Shown here: positions 1-6,764 of the stretch, one piece after another
Position numbering within the stretch: position 1 is the first letter of the stretch
Layout: every line of letters starts with the position of its first letter
Source: JACVRN01 sp036389255
GTDB taxonomy: Bacteria > Acidobacteriota > Blastocatellia > Pyrinomonadales > Pyrinomonadaceae
Assembly: GCA_036389255.1 (NCBI GenBank)
Contig: DASVQI010000026.1
Span: 17,027 to 81,026 of the forward strand
Direction of reading: 5' to 3'
Length of the DNA: 64,000 nucleotides
The notes under the pieces: model-generated
What the model was told of the DNA's origin: nothing
The model's input: only the letters and a program-made list of their open reading frames with translations
Database searches by the model: none
Made by a program: the position numbers and the translations under genes

Positions 1-140
1 CGCGCCTGCGACGAAAAGCCGCGCATGAGCTGAAGCGCAAACAGCAGCAGAATCGCCACGAGCGCTCCCTGCCACAGGGAATGCATGAGTGCCCAGCCTA
101 TTGCCTGCACGAGAGGCTGCAAACCTGTCTGCAACATCAT
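1..140 (-). CDS. BlaR1-like M56 family sensor peptidase, N-terminal fragment
   Basis: Only the first 46-47 residues lie in the window; the gene runs off the left edge. They start Met-Met and contain a hydrophobic stretch with the IGWALMHSLWQG pattern, typical of the first membrane segment of M56/BlaR1 peptidases. The ATG shares an ATGA overlap with the stop of the upstream BlaI-type repressor, the usual blaI-blaR1 arrangement. In that family the membrane peptidase senses a signal and triggers cleavage of the repressor. The catalytic HExxH part is outside the window, so identification rests on the N-terminus and the gene order. Confidence 0.75.
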   Translation of the reverse strand, partial: MMLQTGLQPLVQAIGWALMHSLWQGALVAILLLFALQLMRGFSSQA

Positions 141-526
141 TTTTTCCCTCCCTCAAGCTCGTCCAGCATGCGCCGAATCTCCGCCAGCTCCTCCCTAGAA
201 GCCTTCTTCGAAGAGAGCGCCTGCATCACAAGCTTCGTCGGAGAACCATTGAAGGCCCTGTCCAGAAGGTCTGAGAGAAGCTGTCGCTGCGTCTCGTCCT
301 GCGCTCTTTCAGCCTGATAAACGTGCGTCCTATCGCTCTGGTCGCGGCTGACAAGCCCCTTCTCCGACATAATCTGCATGAACTTCAGAACGGTCGTGTA
401 GCCAATCTCCCGGCTCTCAAGCAAGACTTCGTAGACCTCTCGCACGGTGCTGGGGCCGCGTTGCCACAGCACGTTGAGAATCTCAAGCTCTGCGTCCGTA
501 GGTCTTGGCAAATTTTTACTCGCCAT
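137..526 (-). CDS. BlaI/MecI/CopY family transcriptional repressor
   Basis: A 129-residue protein, the usual length of the family. The N-terminal winged helix-turn-helix (about residues 8-75) starts with PTDAELEILNVLWQ and contains the YTTVLKFMQIMSEKGLV recognition-helix region. The C-terminal half is the helical dimerisation part where BlaR1-type proteases cut in known systems. It lies upstream of a BlaR1-like gene with a 4-base stop/start overlap, so the two are translationally coupled. Two dyads spaced 21 bp apart precede it and suggest autoregulation. The regulated targets beyond its own operon are not visible. Confidence 0.9.
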   Translation of the reverse strand: MASKNLPRPTDAELEILNVLWQRGPSTVREVYEVLLESREIGYTTVLKFMQIMSEKGLVSRDQSDRTHVYQAERAQDETQRQLLSDLLDRAFNGSPTKLVMQALSSKKASREELAEIRRMLDELEGGKK

Positions 527-573
527 TATTCACCTTCATAATCGAGGCTGTAATCTGACACGCGAGAGGCTAC

Positions 574-609
574 TACGAAAGAATTCGTAATGTCAACGAA
601 AATCTTCGT
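574..609. promoter_or_regulatory. Double dyad operator upstream of the blaI-like gene
   Basis: Two inverted repeats stand side by side: TACGAA-AGAA-TTCGTA at 574-589 and ACGAA-AATC-TTCGT at 596-609. Their centres are 21 bp apart, two helical turns, as expected for two repressor dimers on the same DNA face. On the minus strand a TTGACA box (596-591) sits between them, so bound repressor would cover the promoter. The -10 box is not clear. Binding by the adjacent BlaI-type repressor is inferred from position and symmetry. Confidence 0.65.
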
Positions 610-667
610 AGTTAATTATAGAGTTGGAATTTCGGAAGCTTTCGGGGATGAAAATGTGTGTGGGAAA

Positions 668-1531
668 CTAGCTTGACGAGACGGCTGTGGCCTGAGCCTC
701 GGCCATCAATGCGCGCTGCGGACAGAAGGCTGAGACGGCGCAGTAAGACTCGCACCGCGTGCTTGAGCCGGGCCTCATTTCTACGTAGTGGTCGGATTGA
801 TGAACGGCGGTCGCGGCCTCTTCCTGCGTGTCGAAGAGCCTGACGGCAGATTTTCTACCGCGCTTCATCAAGGCGTATTTTGTGGGGCGCTCCCATCTCT
901 CTTCGGAGGTGCATTCTATAAACTCGCCCGACTCGGCTAGCCTGTGCAGGCGCACTCGCTCCTCCAGAAACTTCGCCGCCTCATCAGCAGGCCACAAAGA
1001 GACTTCAAAGACACAGACCTGCGACTGCGGGTAGGACGAGTCCTGAGCGCGCGTCTTAGACCAGTCGCGGTAGATGGCCACCAGTTGCAGGCGGTTGACC
1101 GGATAGTCGTGGCGGCGCAGAAGCTCCGCATAGAGGTTCAACTGCTGCTCCCACTCGCGCTTGACGCCGTCTATGGTCGTCCAGACGGAGACGAACTTGT
1201 AGTCGGTCAGCACGCCGTCGCGGTGATAGAGGTCGAGCGTGCCCGTGACCGTGACGCCTTCGACCTCTGACGAGAGCGTGTGCTCTATCAGGTGTGACGA
1301 CGATTCGCGGCCATGCTCTTCCAGGAGCTTGTGCATGAGCTGTCCCATGGTCGCCCAGATTCTGTCAGAGGCATCTTCGGTCAACTCGGCCCAGTGCTTG
1401 ATGGTGAGAGCGCGCATCTGCGGCGGGCTGATTAGCTCCGTGACGGAAATCTGGCCGGGCTTCGGCTCGCGTTTGCGCGAGACGGCTGAGACGAGCGGCT
1501 CGGGTAAGCTTGTGAGGTTAGTAATACGCAT
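668..1531 (-). CDS. PD-(D/E)XK nuclease, Cas4/RecB-like, possible Fe-S cluster
   Basis: A 287-residue protein. The nuclease core is visible as His67 in a GQLMHKLLE segment, Asp100 in GTLDLYHRDG, the Asp110-Tyr-Lys112 pair, and the following Gln130-x3-Tyr134 (QLNLY), the order seen in RecB/Cas4-type PD-(D/E)XK exonucleases. Cysteines at 207, 260, 264 and 270 could hold a 4Fe-4S cluster as in Cas4 and AddB. The CTSEERW and KYALMKRGRKSAVRLF segments resemble nucleases carried by phages. No CRISPR genes or phage genes are near, so it is a solitary gene. Its substrate is unknown. Confidence 0.7.
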   Translation of the reverse strand: MRITNLTSLPEPLVSAVSRKREPKPGQISVTELISPPQMRALTIKHWAELTEDASDRIWATMGQLMHKLLEEHGRESSSHLIEHTLSSEVEGVTVTGTLDLYHRDGVLTDYKFVSVWTTIDGVKREWEQQLNLYAELLRRHDYPVNRLQLVAIYRDWSKTRAQDSSYPQSQVCVFEVSLWPADEAAKFLEERVRLHRLAESGEFIECTSEERWERPTKYALMKRGRKSAVRLFDTQEEAATAVHQSDHYVEMRPGSSTRCESYCAVSAFCPQRALMAEAQATAVSSS

Positions 1532-1637
1532 TCAAAGCGCCTGTCCTATAGATATAAATCTTCTGAATTCGCGTCGTTTTCTGAACCGAACAGTATAGCA
1601 TATTCGCTCTTTAATCGTCGCTTTGGCTTAGATGCCG

Positions 1638-2063
1638 TCAGCCTCGTTTTCGCTTACCCAGCCGCTCGTCAACGGACAGTTTTCCAGCCCCGTGAAAGAG
1701 GAAGAAGAACCCTATGGCGAGCATCATGAGGGCCGGAAACATGGCTCTGAAAGCATCGCCTCTATGGGCTATCAGGAGCGCGGCGGCGAAGTTTATGATG
1801 AAAGGAATCGAGGTGAGCCGCACGAACGCTCCCAGTAGAATCGAGAGGCCGCAGATGAACTGTGTGTAAACCGACAGGCAGGCGGCAAAGAGCGGAAATG
1901 CCACTCCGCGCTCGGCTAAAAAGTCGCGGAACTCCAGCATCTGTTCCCAGCTAAGTATGTTGTCCTGCACGCCCCAGATGATGAAAGGGCCGACAAGCAG
2001 GCGTATGAAGACGGCGGAATAGTCTCTGTACCTGTCCATAGATTCAAGCGGAAGAGTTGTCAT
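1638..2063 (-). CDS. DoxX family membrane protein
   Basis: A 141-residue protein with four hydrophobic segments. It has the DoxX layout: an N-terminal IRLLVGPFIIWG segment, a central AACLSVYTQFICGLSILLGAFVRL segment and a C-terminal PALMMLAIGFFFLFHGAGKLSVD segment. DoxX proteins are small inner-membrane proteins, some related to a thiosulfate:quinone oxidoreductase subunit and others linked to redox stress. No partner gene is adjacent, so the specific role cannot be stated. It is separated from the upstream phosphoglucomutase by a palindromic repeat and is probably transcribed on its own. Confidence 0.8.
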   Translation of the reverse strand: MTTLPLESMDRYRDYSAVFIRLLVGPFIIWGVQDNILSWEQMLEFRDFLAERGVAFPLFAACLSVYTQFICGLSILLGAFVRLTSIPFIINFAAALLIAHRGDAFRAMFPALMMLAIGFFFLFHGAGKLSVDERLGKRKRG

Positions 2064-2170
2064 TGGAGTTTCTCCGAAAGAGTTGGGGCGAGCGCTGCAT
2101 TTTTAGCCGGAGCGGCTTGAAGAGAGAAGAGAAATGTGACGAGACGCCGCCTGAGAGGGACGAATGGGAT

Positions 2171-2217
2171 TGATTCACCGGCTCATTTTTTCATTGAATC
2201 AATGAGCCGGTGATTCA
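2171..2217. repeat. Hairpin repeat between phosphoglucomutase and doxX
   Basis: The arms 2172-2187 (GATTCACCGGCTCATT) and 2201-2216 are complementary at 15 of 16 positions around a 13-nt loop. It is followed by a further GATTCA-type run (2212-2226). It lies 3' of the pgm gene on the minus strand and has no clear U-run. It looks more like a mobile palindromic element than a simple terminator, though it could still end transcripts. Confidence 0.6.
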
Positions 2218-2232
2218 TTGATTCAATTCTTT

Positions 2233-3897
2233 TCAGGTGATGACGGTCGGCTCGTCGCGCCCGAATCTTTCCCGTAGCCGGAGCAGAGCCTTTACGTCTC
2301 TTGTCAAAGGAGAGAGAACCTGTTCCACGTCGCTCGTGCCGCCGTCCTCAAGGAAGCGCTCGAAGTAGAGTCGAAGCGTTGCGCCCTCCGTGCCCGTGCC
2401 TGAGAGACGAAAGACAATGCGCGAGCTGTCTTCAAGGAAGATGCGCAGGCCCTGATGCGTGCTCGTGCTCCCGTCCACGGGGTCTGTGTAGCTGAAGTCG
2501 TCCGCCTTAACAATCGCGCTTCCGGCTATCTTCTCTCCCGGCAGGTAGTCCAGCCTCTCTCTTAGCTCCGCAATCATCTCTGCGGCTGGCGCGGCTTCGA
2601 GCGCTTCGTAATCGTGGCGCTGGTAGTAGCTGCGACCGAATCGCTGCCAGTGCTCTTCCACCACATCTTTCACGCTCCGGCGCGTCGCGGCCAGTATGGA
2701 GAGCCAGCACAAGACCGCCCACAGGCCGTCCTTTTCGCGCACGTGGTCTGAGCCCGTGCCGAAGCTCTCTTCGCCGCACATGGTGCAGAGGCCCGCGTCC
2801 AGAAGATTGCCGAAGAACTTCCAGCCCGTAGGCGTTTCGTAGCAGGTCACGCCAAGACCTGCGGCCACGCGGTCAACGGCTGTGCTGGTGGGCATGGAGC
2901 GCGCGACGCCCTTGAGGCCCGCGCGGTAGCCGGGAATGACTCGCGGCGCGTGGTCTGCGATGATGGCCAGAGAATCGCCCGGAGTGACGAAGAAGCCACG
3001 ACCGAGTATCAGATTGCGGTCGCCATCGCCGTCGCAGGCCGCGCCGAAATCAGGAGCATCGCTGGCGCTCATGCGCTCCACAAGCTGGTGCGCGTGAACC
3101 ATGTTCGGGTCTGGATGATGGCCGCCGAAATCTTCCAGAGGCGTGCCGTTGATGACCGTCCCGGCTGGAGCGCCCAAACGCTCTTCCAGAATGCTCTGCG
3201 CGTAAGGGCCTGTGACGGCGCTCATGGCGTCGAAGACCATGCGAAAGCCGCTCGCAAAGAGAGCCGATAGCTGTCTGAAGTCGAACAGCTCTTCCATGAC
3301 CGCCGTGTAATCGGCCAGAGAGTCTATGACCTGCACTTCGGTCGCGCCTATAGTCAGAGTCGCTTCTCTCTCAAGGTCAATGTCCGGGTGCTCCACCGTC
3401 AGGTACTCTGTAATCTCTTTCGTCTCGGCGTAGATGCGCTCGGTCACGGATTCCGGAGCGGGGCCGCCGTTGCGTATGTTGTACTTGATGCCGAAGTCTT
3501 CATCTACTCCGCCGGGGTTGTGGCTCGCGGAAAGCACAAGGCCGCCCATAGCGCCGCGCCGCCGAATCGCCGCAGAGACGGCTGGCGTAGAGAGTATGCC
3601 GCCGCGCCCTACTAGCACGCGCCCGAGGCCGTTGGCGGCGGCCATGCGTATGATTGTCTGAATGGCTTCGCGGTTGAAGTATCGCCCGTCGCCGCCCACC
3701 ACCAGCGTCTCGCGCTCAAAAGCTGCCCGCTCATCCAGAGCGCGCACGGCGTTGAAGACCGCCTGCACAAAATTCTCCACGTAGCCGGGCTGCATGAAGA
3801 CTCGCGTCTTCTTACGCAGGCCGGAAGTGCCGGGCCTCTGCCCGTCAAAAGGCTTTGTGGGGACGACACGAACATTCAGCTTATCCATTGGCTTCAC
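2233..3897 (-). CDS. pgm: Phosphoglucomutase (alpha-D-glucose phosphate-specific)
   Basis: A 554-residue protein interconverting glucose 1-phosphate and glucose 6-phosphate, linking glycogen or sugar-nucleotide metabolism to glycolysis. The family motifs appear in order: the substrate segment RPGTSGLRKK (21-30), the phosphoserine loop SASHNPGG with Ser125, the metal loop CDGDGDRN (about 288), the sugar loop GEESFGTGSDH (about 375) and the phosphate loop FRLSGTGTEGATLR near the C-terminus. The length and the GTSGLRKK start match the long glucose-specific type, not phosphomannomutase/phosphoglucosamine mutase. Start may be Met1 or Met4. A cytoplasmic alpha-amylase (39.8 kb) could feed the same pathway. 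Confidence 0.95.
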   Translation of the reverse strand: MKPMDKLNVRVVPTKPFDGQRPGTSGLRKKTRVFMQPGYVENFVQAVFNAVRALDERAAFERETLVVGGDGRYFNREAIQTIIRMAAANGLGRVLVGRGGILSTPAVSAAIRRRGAMGGLVLSASHNPGGVDEDFGIKYNIRNGGPAPESVTERIYAETKEITEYLTVEHPDIDLEREATLTIGATEVQVIDSLADYTAVMEELFDFRQLSALFASGFRMVFDAMSAVTGPYAQSILEERLGAPAGTVINGTPLEDFGGHHPDPNMVHAHQLVERMSASDAPDFGAACDGDGDRNLILGRGFFVTPGDSLAIIADHAPRVIPGYRAGLKGVARSMPTSTAVDRVAAGLGVTCYETPTGWKFFGNLLDAGLCTMCGEESFGTGSDHVREKDGLWAVLCWLSILAATRRSVKDVVEEHWQRFGRSYYQRHDYEALEAAPAAEMIAELRERLDYLPGEKIAGSAIVKADDFSYTDPVDGSTSTHQGLRIFLEDSSRIVFRLSGTGTEGATLRLYFERFLEDGGTSDVEQVLSPLTRDVKALLRLRERFGRDEPTVIT

Positions 3898-4040
3898 GAC
3901 AATCCGCTCCTAGAAGTTCTTTACTCTGTCTTGAATGGATTGATTTTAGCAGATGACTCTATAATCAGGGCAACGCCGCAGGTTGAGCGCGCGACTAACG
4001 TCAGAACAACTCGACAAGGAAGGGTCTAAGCAACAAAGTC

Positions 4041-4790
4041 ATGCGGTTCATCTTATTGTCCATACTGGTAGGCGGAGTCTTCAGCCTGCTCGCGCCCGGC
4101 AGGGCAGGCGCAGAAGAGGCGGGGCTCCTGACCAGAAACGTCAAGGTCGGGAATAAAAGCTACGGCTATCAGATTTACATGCCCGGAAAACTGGCGGGCA
4201 AAGAGAAGCTGCCGGTGATTCTTTTCCTGCACGGCATAGGCCAGCGAGGCTCCGGCGGATTCGTCAAAGGCGCTCCCGCCATCCTGATTCGTCAATATCT
4301 GGAACGCCTCCCGGCGATAGTCGTCCTGCCGCAGTGCGAGAAGGGGCGCTACTGGACTGACCCGGAGATGGAAGCAATGGTCATGGCGACTCTGGACGAC
4401 ACCGCCACGGAATTCAGGGCCGACAGGGAGCGCTTGTACATGATAGGCGTCTCTATGGGAGGCTATGGCGCTTGGCACATGGCTGCGGAGCACGCGAACA
4501 CGTTCGCCGCCTTCGTCTCCATCTGCGGCGGAAGCCCCTTGCGCTCGGGCGACCGTTTCAGGAGCATCGCCAGCCGCGTCAGCCGCACGCCCGTCTGGGT
4601 CTTTCACGGCGCAGACGACAGAGTAGTGCCCGTCAGCGAGTCACGCGAGATGGTTTCGGCTCTCAAGGATGTTAAGGGAAAGGTTCGCTACAGCGAATAT
4701 GAAGGCGTCGGTCACAACGTCTGGCTCAACGCCATGAAAGAGCCTAAGCTACTGCCGTGGCTGCTATCTCAGCGACTATCAAACAAGTAA
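4041..4790 (+). CDS. Exported alpha/beta-hydrolase (esterase/peptidase-like)
   Basis: A 249-residue protein with a signal peptide (about 1-24, ending in a small-residue AGA site). The alpha/beta-hydrolase core shows the oxyanion region FLHGIGQRGSGG, the nucleophile elbow GVSMGGYGAW with Ser138, an acid in FHGADDRVVP (Asp192 or 193) and His225 in GVGHNVW. The spacing and GxSMGG elbow fit the esterase D/LpqC and prolyl-oligopeptidase-like group. The substrate cannot be deduced. A perfect TATAAT at 3960-3965 lies 75 nt upstream, but no good -35 accompanies it. The stop is followed at once by a palindromic repeat. Confidence 0.8.
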   Translation: MRFILLSILVGGVFSLLAPGRAGAEEAGLLTRNVKVGNKSYGYQIYMPGKLAGKEKLPVILFLHGIGQRGSGGFVKGAPAILIRQYLERLPAIVVLPQCEKGRYWTDPEMEAMVMATLDDTATEFRADRERLYMIGVSMGGYGAWHMAAEHANTFAAFVSICGGSPLRSGDRFRSIASRVSRTPVWVFHGADDRVVPVSESREMVSALKDVKGKVRYSEYEGVGHNVWLNAMKEPKLLPWLLSQRLSNK

Positions 4791-4877
4791 TTCACCGCAG
4801 AGACGCAGAGAGACGCGGAGAAAAGCATTCAACTCCTCTGCGCTAATCTCAGCGTCTCTCTGCGTCTCTGCGGTGAA
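4791..4877. repeat. Palindromic element family A, copy 1
   Basis: It begins TTCACCGCAGAGACGCAGAG and ends with the near-exact reverse complement CTCTGCGTCTCTGCGGTGAA, with a short central loop. It directly follows the esterase stop codon and precedes the 3' end of a convergent small gene. The same element is found at 19436, 30923 and 47423. Confidence 0.85.
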
Positions 4878-4905
4878 TCGGATTTTAAATCGACGTGCCT
4901 TATCT

Positions 4906-5196
4906 CTAAAAGCCCGTATTAATCTGCGGTGTGCCGTTGTTGCCTGATAGAAGTCCGGCGGGAATCTCCGGTCTGACTGTTTTTGTCTTGCGGCGTGCGC
5001 GTCCGTGTTGTGATAGATACTTCTCTACGCTGCGGCGTTCAAGGAGCCAGCCTGTACAGTAATCGTACCCCCCTGATGCGGAAAGCAGACGCGGCGGACG
5101 CCCTTTTATCTCCCCTTTTTTCAGCAGCTCAAGCACTTCTTCTGATGATAAACGCAGCACTTTCTGCGCCTGATTAACGTGTATATATTCAACCAT
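4906..5196 (-). CDS. Small protein with possible helix-turn-helix start
   Basis: A 96-residue protein of unknown function. The N-terminus (IHVNQAQKVLRLSSEEVLELLKKGEIKG) reads like the helix-turn-helix of excisionase/MerR-type proteins, where a short helix pair precedes a wing; the wing region contains GGYDYCTGWLLERRSVEKYL. The rest is basic, then low complexity. It is transcribed against the esterase gene. It could bind DNA, but no target is visible, and the family assignment is by eye only. Confidence 0.5.
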   Translation of the reverse strand: MVEYIHVNQAQKVLRLSSEEVLELLKKGEIKGRPPRLLSASGGYDYCTGWLLERRSVEKYLSQHGRARRKTKTVRPEIPAGLLSGNNGTPQINTGF

Positions 5197-5438
5197 CTTA
5201 ACTAATTAACCTGCCCTCTGTTCGTTTCCTAGCTCTTATTTATAAAGCCCCACCGGCACAAAAGGCGCTTGCGGGCACGCCGACTGCTTGGCAAGGCTTG
5301 TGCCGCTCAAACTTTCTACAGATTACCGAAATATTTATGCTTTAATGTCGGGCTAAAAAGCGTGTGTATTGGCTTTTGCCGGGAGTTGAGCGCGGCTGTT
5401 CAATCATATAAAGGAACTGGAAGACGGGAAAATCGGCT

Positions 5439-5939
5439 ATGGTTAAAGACGCTAAGGAGATGTCGGAGGAAGAGATTCGCAGGCGCATTATTAGTCTGGG
5501 GTTCAATGGGGACGAGCGGCGCTTTGAAGAGTTCTGCGAGCGGCTGCGCGAAGGGCTGCCGAAGGGAACGGGCGTGGCGCTTCGCGGCAGCGTGGTGACG
5601 GCGGAGCGCTGGGAGGACGGCTCGCCCTTTGACGCGGACGGCCCCGGCACAAGCGACCTGGACGTGACGCTCATAGGCGACCGCGTGATGGAGTTCTGGG
5701 ACGCGGACGCCTTCTATATCCCCGTCCTGCACACGAAGCCGCTCGGAGACAAAGACCCGGCGATTGCCCCGCGCCTGAACCCTTTGCGCGAAGCGCTACA
5801 GAGATTCGTAGGCCGTCCCGTGAACATGCAGGCCACCAGCAACCTGATTCTCTTCGCGCGCGACGTGCTGATGAACCAGCCCTACTTCACCATCATCGAA
5901 GCAGAGGAAGAAGAGAAAGAGGCTAAAGAAGAGGCGTGA
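5439..5939 (+). CDS. Pol-beta superfamily nucleotidyltransferase-like protein
   Basis: A 166-residue protein. Residues 46-80 show the nucleotidyltransferase signature: LRGS at 48-51, then, after a short insertion, SDLDVTLIG with the metal-binding Asp73-x-Asp75 pair. Helices and an acidic Glu/Lys tail (from about 155) follow. Proteins of this superfamily transfer nucleotides to RNA, proteins or small molecules, and the short forms often act in toxin-antitoxin or modification systems. Here the partner is an EEP nuclease whose GTG start overlaps this stop, so the two are co-translated. The substrate is unknown. Confidence 0.65.
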   Translation: MVKDAKEMSEEEIRRRIISLGFNGDERRFEEFCERLREGLPKGTGVALRGSVVTAERWEDGSPFDADGPGTSDLDVTLIGDRVMEFWDADAFYIPVLHTKPLGDKDPAIAPRLNPLREALQRFVGRPVNMQATSNLILFARDVLMNQPYFTIIEAEEEEKEAKEEA

Positions 5940-6679
5940 CGCTCAAGCTCCTGAGCTACAACATACGCTTCGGAGGGCGCGGGCGCGAGAGCCGCATCTC
6001 GGAAGTGATTAGAGGTGCGGAGCCCGACATGGTCGTCTTTCAGGAGGCGACCGACACCCGCGTCATCCAGAGCGTAGCCGAAGAGACGGGACTCAAAAAT
6101 TGGGCCGCGCGACCGGCCCACTCCATAGCCTTCATCAGCCGCGTTCCCGTGGCCTATTACGAATGGCATTACCCGCAGGGCGCTAGACATTCCTTCCTTG
6201 AGATAGTTTTGGAAGGAAGCGAGGCGCGCATCTTCGGCCTGCACCTCAAAGCCCGTTTCTCCAAGTGGAGCGAGCGCCGCAGGGCTTTCGAGATTCGCTC
6301 GCTGCTGAGCGGCATACGCCGTCATCAGGCGGGCTTTCACGTACTGGTCGGAGACTTCAACACGCTCGCGCCGGGAGAGTTGCTGGATGTTCGCAACATG
6401 CCGCACTGGATTCGCGCGCTCGTCTGGATAAGCGGGCGCGACATACAGCGCGAGACGATTCAAATCATGCTGGATGCTTCTTACGCGGACGGCTACAGGA
6501 TGCTGCACCCGGACGATAAGGGCTACACCTTTCCCGTCTGGAACCCGCACCTCAGGCTCGACTACATCTTCCTGCCCTCCGCCTTCAACCAGAAACTTCT
6601 CTCGTGCGAAGTCATAAAAACCGAGACCGCGCGCCACGCCTCAGACCACTACCCGCTCCTCGCGCAGTTAGAGATTTGA
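5936..6679 (+). CDS. Endonuclease/exonuclease/phosphatase (EEP) family protein
   Basis: A 247-residue protein starting with GTG, in a GTGA overlap with the upstream nucleotidyltransferase. It has the EEP catalytic series: LLSYNIRFGG (metal Asn), VVFQEA (metal Glu), GLHLKA, VGDFNT (catalytic Asp/Asn) and SDHYPL (catalytic Asp-His near the end). Family members are Mg-dependent nucleases (ExoIII-like), inositol phosphatases or sphingomyelinases. No signal peptide is seen, so it is probably cytoplasmic and acts on nucleic acid or a phosphodiester. Pairing with a nucleotidyltransferase suggests add-and-remove chemistry, which is inference. Confidence 0.8.
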   Translation: MTLKLLSYNIRFGGRGRESRISEVIRGAEPDMVVFQEATDTRVIQSVAEETGLKNWAARPAHSIAFISRVPVAYYEWHYPQGARHSFLEIVLEGSEARIFGLHLKARFSKWSERRRAFEIRSLLSGIRRHQAGFHVLVGDFNTLAPGELLDVRNMPHWIRALVWISGRDIQRETIQIMLDASYADGYRMLHPDDKGYTFPVWNPHLRLDYIFLPSAFNQKLLSCEVIKTETARHASDHYPLLAQLEI

Positions 6680-6764
6680 ATAAAGACGGCTTCCTACGGC
6701 CAATTAAGATTTGGCCTTGCCTTAAGACGCTCTCGCGTGTTGTCATAAGGGCGCTCCGTTTACA

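Noticed and set aside
668..1531. CRISPR-associated Cas4
   Set aside because: No cas1, cas2 or repeat array is present; only the fold is shared.
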